Origin: JBBIUS01 sp037440105
Lineage (GTDB): Bacteria > Patescibacteriota > Patescibacteriia > XYB2-FULL-38-15
DNA length: 64,000 nt
NCBI GenBank assembly: GCA_037440105.1
Contig: JBBIUS010000001.1
Location: 1-64,000 of the forward strand
Direction: 5' to 3'
The translations under genes and the position numbers were made by a program. The notes below the pieces were generated by a model that saw only the letters and a program-made list of their open reading frames with translations, ran no database searches and had not been told where the DNA came from. Within the stretch, counting starts at the first letter, position 1. Each line of letters begins with the position of its first letter. Positions 8,818 through 17,615 of the stretch are shown here, in pieces.

Positions 8818-9928
8818 TTATAATTTTTGGTCTTTGGTTTTTGGTTTAGCGCCCGCTTGCCACTTCAAATAGCTTTCCACAAACGGCTCCAGATTTCCAT
8901 CAAGCACCCCTTCCGCATCGGCTGTCTCGTACTTTGTCCGATGATCTTTTACCATTTTATATGGATGAAGAACATAAGAACGAATTTGGTTGCCCCAAGC
9001 GGCTAAAACGCCAGCTCTTAACTTTTCCACCTCTTTTGCTTTTGTTTCTTCCTGCAGACGCAAAAGTTTTGCCTTTAAAATCTTCAAAGCTGTTTCTTTA
9101 TTTTGCATTTGGGAACGCTCTCGCTGGCAACTCACTGTAATACCCGTTGGCAGGTGAACCACGCGCACGGCTGAATAAGTTGTCTGCACACCTTGACCGC
9201 CGTGCCCGCTTGATAGAAATGTGTCAATCCGCAAATCTTTTGGTTCTAATTTGACTTCTGGTACTTCTTCAAGTTCTGGCAAAACCTCAACCAAAGCAAA
9301 AGATGTGTGTCTCATTTTTTCTGCGTCAAAAGGAGAAATACGAACCAAACGATGAACCCCTGCCTCGCTTTTTAACCATCCATAAGCATAACGGCCGCTA
9401 ATTGCCAAAGTTACGCTTTTGATGCCTGCTTCTGTTCCTCTCGTCTCATCAATAATTCGGGCATCCCATCCTTTCTTCTCGCAAAATCTTAAATACATTC
9501 TAAGAAGCATCGCTGCCCAATCTTGAGCTTCTGTCCCGCCAGTTCCAGCATGAATTGACAAAATCGCGTTGTTTTTGTCGTATTTTTCACTAAAAAGAAC
9601 TTGAAATTCTAATTTTTGATATTTCTTTTCCAATTCATCAAGTCGCTTTTTGATTTCTTCTAACATTTCTTTATCCGCTACCTCTGCCAATTCTAACAAT
9701 TCTTCTGTATCTTTTTTCAAATTTTCCCATACTGCTACCTCGTCTTTTAATTCTTTTAACTGTTGGCTTTTCCTTGCCGCCTTTTCCGGGTCTTTCCAAA
9801 AATCTGGCTCGCCTATTTCTTTTTCTAAAGCCTCTATTTCTTTTTTGCTTTTATCAATGTCAAAGCAACCTCCGTGTGGTGGAGATTTTTTTCTGTAACT
9901 CCTTAAGTTGTTGAATAAGTTCTTTCAT
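8818..9928 (-). CDS. prfB: peptide chain release factor 2 with programmed +1 frameshift
   Basis: Recognises UGA/UAA stops and triggers peptide release. The first frame starts at ATG 9928 and reads 22 codons to an in-frame TGA at 9862-9860. The classic slippery site CTTTGAC, preceded by GGAGGTTG as an internal Shine-Dalgarno, shifts reading +1 to LDIDKSKKEIEALEKEIGEP and on to the stop at 8818. The total is about 369 residues, the normal RF2 length. Motifs: SPF specificity tripeptide in VRISPFDAEK, and GGQ in SSGHGGQGVQTTYS. The frame after the shift is intact. The frameshift makes RF2 level self-regulating and implies UGA is a genuine stop here. Confidence 0.97.
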
Positions 9929-9983
9929 ATTTTGAATTAAAAATCAAAAATACCATAATTCATAATTCATACTTCATAATTCT

Positions 9984-11252
9984 TTATTCTTTAAACTCTC
10001 CCAACACTGCCTTTACCACTTTTTCCTCCCCCTTACTTAACACTTTTAATGTCACTTCGTCTCCTGGTTTATATTTTGCTATTTCTTTTGCCAAAGTATG
10101 CTCCTCATCTATTTTTTGCCCGTTTAATTCCAAAATAATATCATTTTCAACCAAGCCTGCCTTGTCAGCTGGTGAACCAGGCACAACAGCTAGCTCTTCT
10201 GGCGTCTTGCCTCGAACAATCAAAGCGCCGTAATCAACATCAATTTTGTTTGTCTTGGCAATTTCTTTATTTAGCAAAATATAGCGGACGCCAAGCCAAG
10301 GGCGAACAATTTTTCCTTCTTTTTTCACACTTTCAATAGATTTTTTTGCGGCATTAATCGGGATAGCAAAACCAATTAGTTGCCCTTCCAAATTAATAGC
10401 TGTATTAATGCCAATCACTTGACCCGATAAATTAATAAGCGGACCGCCAGAATTTCCTGGATTAATAGCCGCGTCCGTTTGGATTGCTTCCTCTATTACC
10501 TCAGATCTGCCAAGTGAATCGCCGGCTACTACCCGCCTCCCAACGCCGGAAATAACGCCTTTGGTAACAGTGTTCTTATACTCACCTAAAGAAAAACCAA
10601 TCGCAATCACGGTTTGTCCTAATTCTATTTTATCAGAGTCGCCGAGTTCAACAGTTGGCAAACCTTCTGCGTCAATTTTTAGAACAGCAATATCTAAAAA
10701 AGGATCAACAGCTAAAATTTTTGCGTCATATTTTTTCTCATCGCTCGTGATAACCGTGTACTCCGCTTCAGTATCAGAAACCACATGTTTATTGGTCAAA
10801 ATCAAACCGTCTTCTGAAATTATAAACCCTGTTCCGCCGCCAATCTGCTGCTTCTTTTCCCCTTTTGGCACTTCTGGGATTTTAAACTCAAAAGGAAAGC
10901 CAAACTCAAAAAAATCAGGAAAAGAAAAAATGTCAGGGCCTGTTAAATTATAAATTTTGCTTAAATCCTTAGAAATAATGATTGAAACAACCGAAGGCGA
11001 AACTTTTTTCACAGCAGAAATTGCAGCTGACTCTTCTTCTACAACACTTTGAATCAACTCTTTTTGGGCAGAAGGCAAGGCACTTTCAGGTACTGCCTTT
11101 TCTAAAATATTCTTTTCAAACCAAGGAATAATGTGACTTTTGCCATAAATACTGCCCACCACTCCCAAGGCACCGCCGGCTAATCCACCGATAACTAAAC
11201 TAAGCACGGCTGTAACAATAATAATTTTTTGTAATTGTTTTTCTTTAAACAT
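9984..11252 (-). CDS. htrA: HtrA/DegP-family trypsin-like serine protease with PDZ domain
   Basis: Periplasmic/extracytoplasmic quality-control protease. From ATG 11252 (a TTG three codons upstream is also in frame) the order is: one N-terminal TM/signal anchor (IIIVTAVLSLVIGGLAGGALG), a helical linker, the trypsin-like domain with catalytic H156 (TNKHVVS), D187 (FLDIAVLKI) and S268 (GNSGGPL), then one PDZ domain at about 320-422. Length of about 422 matches anchored DegS/HtrA types with a single PDZ. All catalytic residues are present. It is flanked by iterated-repeat spacers, so probably transcribed apart from its neighbours. Confidence 0.95.
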   Translation of the reverse strand: MFKEKQLQKIIIVTAVLSLVIGGLAGGALGVVGSIYGKSHIIPWFEKNILEKAVPESALPSAQKELIQSVVEEESAAISAVKKVSPSVVSIIISKDLSKIYNLTGPDIFSFPDFFEFGFPFEFKIPEVPKGEKKQQIGGGTGFIISEDGLILTNKHVVSDTEAEYTVITSDEKKYDAKILAVDPFLDIAVLKIDAEGLPTVELGDSDKIELGQTVIAIGFSLGEYKNTVTKGVISGVGRRVVAGDSLGRSEVIEEAIQTDAAINPGNSGGPLINLSGQVIGINTAINLEGQLIGFAIPINAAKKSIESVKKEGKIVRPWLGVRYILLNKEIAKTNKIDVDYGALIVRGKTPEELAVVPGSPADKAGLVENDIILELNGQKIDEEHTLAKEIAKYKPGDEVTLKVLSKGEEKVVKAVLGEFKE

Positions 11253-11278
11253 AGTTCTCAAATCTCAAAACTCAAATG

Positions 11279-11647
11279 TCAAATGTCAAAACTACAACTC
11301 AAAACTAAAAACTTTTGAGATTTAAGATTTAATTTTGAGATTTGAGTTTTGAGATTAATGAAGTACTTTTTAAAATGTATGACTTTATTATTTTTGATTT
11401 GGATTCCTTCCCCTCTAAGTAGTATCGCCTTTTTTTTAACGCCGCCCGAATATCCGCCCAAATTTCCATTTGATTCTACCACTCGGTGACACGGAATTTT
11501 AATCAGATAAGGATTGGCGCCGAGCGCCTGACCAACTGCCCGCGGACTGCTTCCCAACGCTTTGGCTATTTCGCCATAAGTTGTTACTTTACCTTTTGGA
11601 ATTTTCACTGTCAAGGCCAAAACTCTTTTTTGGAATGAGGTTAACAT
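11279..11647 (-). CDS. ogt: methylated-DNA-[protein]-cysteine S-methyltransferase-like protein with repeat-derived tail
   Basis: Start chosen at ATG 11647 (MLTSFQKRVLAL), because the upstream in-frame codons are iterated GTAACNN repeat sequence. The product is a minimal Ogt/MGMT domain: Tyr/Arg helix-turn-helix (KVTTYGEIAKALGSSPRAVG), active site PCHRVV with the methyl-accepting Cys, and GNLGGYSGG. It repairs O6-alkylguanine by suicide transfer; small homologues lacking the N-terminal domain (ATL-like) keep or lose the Cys, and here it is kept. The last 28 or so residues (FINLKTQISKLNLKSQKFLV) are encoded by iterated TTTGAGA/TTTAAGA units and look non-native. Confidence 0.88.
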   Translation of the reverse strand: MLTSFQKRVLALTVKIPKGKVTTYGEIAKALGSSPRAVGQALGANPYLIKIPCHRVVESNGNLGGYSGGVKKKAILLRGEGIQIKNNKVIHFKKYFINLKTQISKLNLKSQKFLVLSCSFDI

Positions 11648-11757
11648 TGTTTTATTATAACAAAAAATAAACAAAAAGTAACCCGTAACGCGCAACCAGT
11701 AACCCGTGCTTAAAATTATACGCGTTACCTGTCGCAAATTACCGGCTACTTCTCTTG
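11648..11757. repeat. iterated GTAACNN hairpin spacer
   Basis: Forward-strand GTAACCC/GTAACGC units face GTTACC-like units across a short AT loop between ogt and nrdG, forming an imperfect stem. Confidence 0.7.
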
Positions 11758-12582
11758 CTACTCTCTCACTTCGCAAATTTCAAAAAAATTTTTGATTTTA
11801 TCTCTAATTTGATAAAGGAATTCGATTGGGTATGGCTTCACCTTTTGGTAATTAGTGTCCAATAATTTTTCGCCTGCCACAAACTGTTGTAAATAATATC
11901 TTTTTGCTCCGCGAATTTCTTTGGCAATATTTGCAATGTCACTTTCTGTGTGCAATCCGGGCACCACCGTTGTCCTAAATTCATAATCCAATCCACTCTT
12001 CATAATAATGTCAATACTCTTTCTAATATCTTCTAAATTTACTTTCACCTCGCAAACTTTTTCATAAGAGGTTTTGACATTTGACATTTGAGTTTTGACA
12101 TTTGTTTTAATGTCCATCGCTACATAATCTAATAAACCGCTCTGAACTATTTTTTCTAATTTATCTGGTTTTGTTCCATTTGTATCCAATTTTACTAAAA
12201 AACCTAAACCTTTAATTTTTTTCAAAAACTCTGGCAGGTCAGAATGTAATAGCGGTTCACCTCCAGTCACACATACCCCATCCAACAACCCCTGCCGCGA
12301 TTTCAAAAATTCGAAGAACTCTAATTCATTAATTGTTTGACGCGGGCTAAAGCCCGCGGCTACCTTTTCTGCTAAATTTGACTGACCAGCCGACCGGTAG
12401 CCGCAGCCTTTAGGCTGCGAAACAATTCCTGGTTGAGCGATAATCGTGGTTTTAAAGTTGCACACCAATTCTGGATTATGGCAAAACGGACAACGAAAAT
12501 TACAGCCAACCGTAAAAACCGTGCAAGCAATTTTGCCAGGGTAGTCAATAAGGGTTAATTTTTGCAGACCGCCAATAACCAT
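11758..12582 (-). CDS. nrdG: class III RNR activase (radical SAM) NrdG with two repeat-derived inserts
   Basis: Radical SAM enzyme that generates the glycyl radical on anaerobic ribonucleotide reductase. Visible: 4Fe-4S motif CNFRCPFC (C27, C31, C34), GGEPLL SAM-binding motif, and a conserved start VIGGLQKLTLIDYPGKIAC. At 274 residues it is longer than expected (about 230). One insert of about 40 residues follows the cluster motif (IVSQPKGCGYRSAGQSNLAE, continuing to SPRQT) and is encoded by two REP-like hairpins. A shorter one (TNVKTQMSNVKTS) is encoded by iterated TGACATTTGAG units. The core is intact, so it is probably functional. It follows nrdD and the glycyl-radical mini-gene. Confidence 0.92.
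   Translation of the reverse strand: MVIGGLQKLTLIDYPGKIACTVFTVGCNFRCPFCHNPELVCNFKTTIIAQPGIVSQPKGCGYRSAGQSNLAEKVAAGFSPRQTINELEFFEFLKSRQGLLDGVCVTGGEPLLHSDLPEFLKKIKGLGFLVKLDTNGTKPDKLEKIVQSGLLDYVAMDIKTNVKTQMSNVKTSYEKVCEVKVNLEDIRKSIDIIMKSGLDYEFRTTVVPGLHTESDIANIAKEIRGAKRYYLQQFVAGEKLLDTNYQKVKPYPIEFLYQIRDKIKNFFEICEVRE
12341..12419. repeat. pair of REP-like palindromes inside nrdG
   Basis: Hairpin GCGGGCTAAAGCCCGC with GGCTAC (12341-12363) and an inverted relative with core CAGCCTTTAGGCTG (12397-12419) face each other 33 nt apart. The second is identical, in reverse orientation, to the palindrome in rsmA. Both are translated. Confidence 0.88.
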
Positions 12583-12662
12583 ACAAATTCATGATAACAA
12601 AATAACAAGATAACTCAAGGACAATAACTATCAAAGGTTATCTTGTTATCTTGTTATTTCTG
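12583..12662. repeat. iterated ATAACAAG hairpin spacer
   Basis: Units like ATAACAAGATAAC on one side and GTTATCTTGTTATC on the other form a long stem between nrdG and the upstream mini-gene. Confidence 0.7.
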
Positions 12663-12812
12663 TTATTTTGATTCTACTAACTGTTTGTCGTATTCTTTCC
12701 TATCATCAAATTCTGCCTGTTTACCATCATTCCATTGGCTCACCGGCCGAAGATAGCCGACTACTCTTGAATAAATCTCGCAAGGTTGCCTTTTTTGTTC
12801 TTTCGTCTCCAT
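12663..12812 (-). CDS. separately encoded glycyl-radical segment of anaerobic RNR (49 residues)
   Basis: ATG 12812 to TAA 12663. The product contains YSRVVGYLRPVSQWNDGKQ followed by AEFDDRKEY. This matches the C-terminal end of class III RNR, where the glycine of R-V-x-G-Y-L carries the catalytic radical and N-x-G-K-x-x-E-F follows. The preceding 716-codon nrdD frame ends 4 nt upstream without this motif and in a different frame. Full class III activity therefore requires this peptide in trans, or a frameshift joining the two. It lies between nrdD and nrdG, as expected for a part of the same enzyme. Assignment by motif is firm; that it acts in trans is inference. Confidence 0.88.
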   Translation of the reverse strand: METKEQKRQPCEIYSRVVGYLRPVSQWNDGKQAEFDDRKEYDKQLVESK

Positions 12813-12816
12813 ATAT

Positions 12817-14928
12817 TTATAAGTTATTTGTTATTTGATAGTTGGCATTCGCTATTTGATATTTGCTACTTGCTATTTGGTTTTTGACATTATTCGTCGT
12901 GTCGTATCCAATCTCTTCATCGCATTTTGGACAAAATTGGTGTTCACCAGTCAAATACCCGTGTTTGGGGCAAACACTAAAAGTCGGAGTTAAAGAAAAA
13001 TATGGCAAATGAAATTTTTCAGCGATTCTTTTTACTAATTTTTTGGCAGATTGACCAGACGGTAAACGCTCGCCTAAAAAGCCGTGCAAAACCGTTCCTC
13101 CGGTGTACCTCGTCTGCAAATCATCTTGTAAGCGCAAGGCCTCAAAAAAATCATCAGTAAACCCGACCGGCAAATGAGAAGAATTTGTATAATACGGAGC
13201 AGCGCCTTTTTCCCTATACGCTTTCTCATTTGCCACTATAATGTCAGGGTATTTTTCTTTGTCGCGCTTAGCCAAATTATAACTCGTTCCTTCCCCTGGG
13301 GTAGCTTCTAAGTTGTAAAGGTTATTTGTTTCAAGTTGATAATCCATTAATCTTTCCCTCATAAAATCAAGCACTGCTCGAGCGAAATCATGACCTTCTT
13401 CAGTCGCAATGCTTCGACCTAAAAAATTAAGACACGCCTCGTTCATGCCGATTAAACCAACAGTATTAAAATGGTTTCTCCAATACTCTCCAAATCTTTG
13501 TTTGATTGACAAAAGATAATACCGGCAATAAGGATACAATCCTTTGTCAGTCAACTTTTCAACAACTTCTCTTTTAATTTCCAAACTTTTTTTGGCAAGA
13601 TCCATTAAATAGGTTAAGCGGTTAAAAAATTCTTTTCTTGTTTTTGACAAATAGCCAATGCGCGGCATATTTATGGTTACTACGCCAATACTGCCTGTGA
13701 GCGGATTTGCGGCAAAAAGTCCGCCGCCGCGTTTTCTAAGTTCTCGATTGTCAAGTCGAAGCCGGCAACACATTGACCGCGCGTCTTCTGCTTTCATGTC
13801 TGAATTAACAAAATTAGCAAAATAAGGAATGCCGTACTTAGCCGTCATCTCCCAAATTGGATCAAGTTCTTTTTTGCCCCATTTAAAATCTGGCGTAATA
13901 TTGTAAGTCGGAATTGGAAAAGAGAAAACTCTCCCTTTTGCGTCACCGGCAATCATTACTTCAGCAAAAGCCCGGTTAAACATATCCATTTCTTTTTGAA
14001 AATCCCTGTACTTTTCTTTTTGCGGTTCGCCGCCAATAATAACCGCTTCTTCAGCTATATTTTTTGGCGGAACGAGATCCATTGTAATATTTGTAAAAGG
14101 AGTTTGAAAACCAACTCGAGTCGGAACATTCACATTAAAAACAAATTCCTGGAGAGCCTGTTTTACATCTTTGTAACTTAAATTGTCATAACGAATAAAA
14201 GGAGCAAGAAGGGTATCAAAATTCGCAAAGGCCTGGGCACCGGCTACCTCGCCCTGCAAAGTATAAAAGAAATTTACAATATGCCCGAGAGCGCTCCGCA
14301 GGTGTTTTGCCGGCTTAGACTCTATTTTCCCGGCTACTCCCCCAAAACCTCTCATTAAAAGATCTTTTAGGTCCCAACCGCAGCAGTAAGCAGCTAAAAT
14401 TTGCAAATCGTGAATGTGAAAATCTCCGGATTGGTAGGCCTCCCTGATTTCTGGGGGATAAACTTTGTTAAGCCAATAATGAGAACTAATTGCTGAATTG
14501 ATATGATTATTCAATCCCTGCAAGGAATAAGCCATATTGCTGTTTTCCCTGACCCGCCAATCTAGTTGTTTTAAATATTCATCCATCAATTTATCAGAAT
14601 CAACCAAAAGTTTTAATTCTCTAATTTTTGCGTGCTGGTCGCGGTAGAGAATATAGGCTTTAGCCACTTTAATTTGTCTTGCTCTAATCAAAACTTCTTC
14701 AACAATGTCTTGAATTTCTTCTACAGCCGGGATTGAACGATGATGAAATTTCTTATTCAAAATTTTTACAACCTGATCAGAAAGTTTTTTTGCAAGTTTA
14801 TCATTTTTCTCGCCTAAAGCTGCCTCAATTGCTTTACCAATGGCTGTGGTAATTTTATCCTGATTAAAATCAACTATCCGTCCATCACGCTTTCTAATTT
14901 GAGTAATTTTATTTTGGTTATAAAGCAT
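12817..14928 (-). CDS. nrdD: anaerobic (class III) ribonucleoside-triphosphate reductase, large part
   Basis: Reduces NTPs to dNTPs with a glycyl radical. Start placed at ATG 14928 (MLYNQNKITQIRKRDGRIVD), because the 13 upstream residues lie in iterated repeat DNA. N-terminal ATP-cone (about 5-95) is followed by the ten-stranded barrel with conserved stretches such as DFHIHDLQ, YCCGWDL, NVPTRVGFQTPF and GSIGVVTINMPR. The C-terminal zinc site is CPKHGYLTGEHQFCPKC. The frame then ends in a low-complexity tail (QIASSKYQIANANYQITNNL) encoded by iterated ATTTGNT units. The glycyl-radical motif is absent here and is found in the adjacent 49-residue gene. Confidence 0.93.
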   Translation of the reverse strand: MLYNQNKITQIRKRDGRIVDFNQDKITTAIGKAIEAALGEKNDKLAKKLSDQVVKILNKKFHHRSIPAVEEIQDIVEEVLIRARQIKVAKAYILYRDQHAKIRELKLLVDSDKLMDEYLKQLDWRVRENSNMAYSLQGLNNHINSAISSHYWLNKVYPPEIREAYQSGDFHIHDLQILAAYCCGWDLKDLLMRGFGGVAGKIESKPAKHLRSALGHIVNFFYTLQGEVAGAQAFANFDTLLAPFIRYDNLSYKDVKQALQEFVFNVNVPTRVGFQTPFTNITMDLVPPKNIAEEAVIIGGEPQKEKYRDFQKEMDMFNRAFAEVMIAGDAKGRVFSFPIPTYNITPDFKWGKKELDPIWEMTAKYGIPYFANFVNSDMKAEDARSMCCRLRLDNRELRKRGGGLFAANPLTGSIGVVTINMPRIGYLSKTRKEFFNRLTYLMDLAKKSLEIKREVVEKLTDKGLYPYCRYYLLSIKQRFGEYWRNHFNTVGLIGMNEACLNFLGRSIATEEGHDFARAVLDFMRERLMDYQLETNNLYNLEATPGEGTSYNLAKRDKEKYPDIIVANEKAYREKGAAPYYTNSSHLPVGFTDDFFEALRLQDDLQTRYTGGTVLHGFLGERLPSGQSAKKLVKRIAEKFHLPYFSLTPTFSVCPKHGYLTGEHQFCPKCDEEIGYDTTNNVKNQIASSKYQIANANYQITNNL

Positions 14929-15005
14929 AAACAATGAGAACAAAATAGCAAGATAACACAAGAACAATTTGTTATTTTCTTATTTTGTTATCTTGTTGTT
15001 TTGGT

Positions 15006-16229
15006 TTACATCATTTTCTTCCTAATAAAAGCAGGAATCCCTAGATCATCGTCATCTTGCATTTCCTCAACTAATTTCTCATGCTGGCTTTCTAGGGCAT
15101 CTTTTGTCTCATCTTGATTCAGGTAAGGAATAATCTTTTTAAGGGGTCTCTTTTGAAATTTTTTTGTTTCTGTTTTTTCTTGACTTGAGCCAGATGAAAG
15201 AGGACCTTTGGCAAAAAAAGTTGGCGCATAACTTGGCGTTTTGGCAACTTCTCCTCTTTCCCTGAGCATTCTTTCTCGATGACCAAAACCGGCTGCAATA
15301 ACTGTAATTTTAATTTCATCTTTTAAACTTTCATTGATAACTGCGCCAAAAATAATTTTAGCGTCAGGGTCTGCTGAACTTGTTATAACTTTAGCTGCCT
15401 CGCTAACTTCATGCATTTCTAAATTCGTCCCGCCAGTGACAGTAAAGAGAATGCCTTTTGCCCCTTCGATTGATAAATCAAGCAAAGGACTAGAAATAGC
15501 CGCTTTTGCCGCCTCAGTTGCTCGATTTTCGCCTGAGCCAACCCCAATGCCCATCATTGCTTCTCCGGCGTCTTTCATAATTGCCTTGACATCAGCAAAA
15601 TCAACATTAATTAAACCCGGAATAGTAATAAGTTCTGAAATTCCAGAAACGCCGTGCTTTAATACCTCATCGCAAATATCAAATGCTTCAAGCAGCGAAG
15701 TTTTCTTGTCAATAACCTGTAAAAGCCGATCATTAGGAATAACTATAATGGTGTCAACCTTTTCTTCCAATTCTTCTAATCCTTTTTCAGCAATCATTTT
15801 TCTTTGAGTTCCTTCAAAAGAAAAAGGTTTAGTTACTACAGCGACAGTCAGCGCCCCCATGTCGCGGGCTAAATCAGCGACCAAAGGCGCGGCACCTGTT
15901 CCTGTTCCGCCGCCTAAACCGCAAGTTACAAAAACCATGTCTGCTCCTTTTAATGCTTCTCTAATTTCATTCTGACTTTCTTCAGCTGCTCGCCTGCCAA
16001 GTTCTGGATCCATGCCTGCTCCTAACCCTCTCGTCACAGTTTTCCCAATGTGCAACTTTACAGATGCTTGCGAGTAATGCAAAGCTTGGACATCAGTATT
16101 TATGGCGATGAACTCAACACCCCTAATTTTCGATTTTATCATTCTATTAATTGCAGAACCTCCCGATCCCCCTACGCCAACAACTTTAATCTTGGCGAAT
16201 GTTTCAATGTCTGGTTTTACTTCAGGCAT
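15006..16229 (-). CDS. ftsZ: cell-division GTPase FtsZ
   Basis: Tubulin-like GTPase forming the division ring. Signature GGGTGTGAAP (residues 106-115), N-terminal VVGVGGSGGSAINRM, T7-loop region NVDFADVKAIM. The 407-residue length is normal, with a variable linker and a short conserved C-terminal tail DDDLGIPAFIRKKM, which should bind FtsA. It follows ftsA on the same strand across an iterated AGATTTA spacer. Confidence 0.97.
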   Translation of the reverse strand: MPEVKPDIETFAKIKVVGVGGSGGSAINRMIKSKIRGVEFIAINTDVQALHYSQASVKLHIGKTVTRGLGAGMDPELGRRAAEESQNEIREALKGADMVFVTCGLGGGTGTGAAPLVADLARDMGALTVAVVTKPFSFEGTQRKMIAEKGLEELEEKVDTIIVIPNDRLLQVIDKKTSLLEAFDICDEVLKHGVSGISELITIPGLINVDFADVKAIMKDAGEAMMGIGVGSGENRATEAAKAAISSPLLDLSIEGAKGILFTVTGGTNLEMHEVSEAAKVITSSADPDAKIIFGAVINESLKDEIKITVIAAGFGHRERMLRERGEVAKTPSYAPTFFAKGPLSSGSSQEKTETKKFQKRPLKKIIPYLNQDETKDALESQHEKLVEEMQDDDDLGIPAFIRKKMM

Positions 16230-16299
16230 ATTTTATAGATTTTAGATTTAAGATTTTAGATTTAAGATTTTTTTATCAGAACCGTAAATCTTAAATCTA
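16230..16299. repeat. iterated AGATTTA hairpin spacer between ftsA and ftsZ
   Basis: Heptamers AGATTTT/AGATTTA run forward and face AAATCTTAAATCTA downstream, giving an imperfect stem. Confidence 0.7.
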
Positions 16300-17550
16300 C
16301 TATGGTATCAATGACTTAAACCATTTTTTAATTTGCTTTGTCACTTTGTCAATGCTCTTAAATTGAGAAGTAATATTAAAATGCCCTTTCTTTAAGGAAA
16401 GCACGCCAGAACCCCAAAGAGCTAAGCCCAAAGCAGTGGTAAAAACTAAATCATTTGCTTTGTCAGCAACTCCTATCATTTTAGGATAACCCAACGAAGC
16501 CGGAAGCCTTAATTTTCTTTTTGCGACTTCAACAATGCCTGGCAATTTCGCCCCGCCGCCAATTAAAACTGCACCAGCCGGCAGAAGCCCACTGCGGTCA
16601 ATCTTTTTTAATTCTTCGTCAACTTTTTCAAAAATTTCCTCTACTCGCGCCTCAACAATCTCTGCAATGTATCTTTTTGAAACCAGACTATTCTCGTTGG
16701 CGTCAAACTCACTGATATCAACTTCTTCTTTTTTATTAATTTCTTTTGGTAAAGCAGAGCCGTATTCTAATTTTATTTTTTCAGCCACATCAATCGAGGT
16801 CCGAAGCCCAATAGCGATATCTGAAGTAACATGGTCTCCTCCAATTGGCAAAACAGCTGTATGTAAAAGGTCTCCTTCTTCAAAAACTGCCAAACTTGTA
16901 GTTGCTCTTCCAATATTTATTACTGCAACACCTAAATCCTTCTGGCGAGAATTAGTAACTGCTTCTGAAGCAGCTAAAATAGAAAGAACCAAATCTTCAA
17001 TATCTACCCCAGTCCGATAAACACATTTTGTCAAATTTTTAATCTGAGAACTTAACCCCTGGATAATTTGCGTTTCAACTTCTAATCTTATCCCATTCAT
17101 GCCCAAAGGATCCTTTACGCCGATTTGCCCGTCAATATTAAAATTGCGCGGAATGACATGCAAAATTTCATAATTCGGCGGACTGGCAACTGCTCTTGCT
17201 GCCTCAATCGCTCGCTCAATATCCTCTTCTTTAACCTCGCCATTAGTATTGGAAATAGCAACTACCCCCTTGCTTTTTTGTGAAATTATGTTTCCGCCTG
17301 AAATTCCAACCCAAGCGCTCTCCACAGGCAAACCGGTCATTCGCTCAATTTTTTCTAGACAGGCGCTGACGCTTGAAACCGCGTCATCAATGCTTGTGAT
17401 TACCCCCCGAGAAACACCTTCTGAAAAAGTTTCAGCCGCGCCGATAATCTCTAATCCCCCGGCCTGATTTCTCTGGCCTAAAACAGCCCGCACCGCGGTT
17501 GAACCTATATCAAGACCTGTTATTGTTTCCCCTTTCTTCATAATATACAA
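16300..17550 (-). CDS. ftsA: cell-division protein FtsA
   Basis: Actin-like ATPase that tethers FtsZ to the membrane. Start: TTG 17550 lies 8 nt after a GGGAGG Shine-Dalgarno; the next ATG (17541, MKKGETITGLDIG) is 17 nt away and is the alternative. Motifs: LDIGSTAVRAVLG phosphate-1, a typical 1C subdomain, VINIGRATTSLAVFEEGDL phosphate-2, and the adenosine motif AVLIGGGAKLPG. C-terminal amphipathic helix VTKQIKKWFKSLIP fits the membrane-targeting sequence. Just upstream of ftsZ. Confidence 0.95.
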   Translation of the reverse strand: MYIMKKGETITGLDIGSTAVRAVLGQRNQAGGLEIIGAAETFSEGVSRGVITSIDDAVSSVSACLEKIERMTGLPVESAWVGISGGNIISQKSKGVVAISNTNGEVKEEDIERAIEAARAVASPPNYEILHVIPRNFNIDGQIGVKDPLGMNGIRLEVETQIIQGLSSQIKNLTKCVYRTGVDIEDLVLSILAASEAVTNSRQKDLGVAVINIGRATTSLAVFEEGDLLHTAVLPIGGDHVTSDIAIGLRTSIDVAEKIKLEYGSALPKEINKKEEVDISEFDANENSLVSKRYIAEIVEARVEEIFEKVDEELKKIDRSGLLPAGAVLIGGGAKLPGIVEVAKRKLRLPASLGYPKMIGVADKANDLVFTTALGLALWGSGVLSLKKGHFNITSQFKSIDKVTKQIKKWFKSLIP

Positions 17551-17615
17551 TAAATTTTCCTCCCTAGTATATTTTGAAAATAATTTACTGAGATTCTGGC
17601 TTTTCAATTATAAAC

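Noticed and set aside
11648..11776. N-terminal extension of ogt (43 residues)
   Set aside because: Encoded by iterated GTAACNN repeats; the family start is at ATG 11647.
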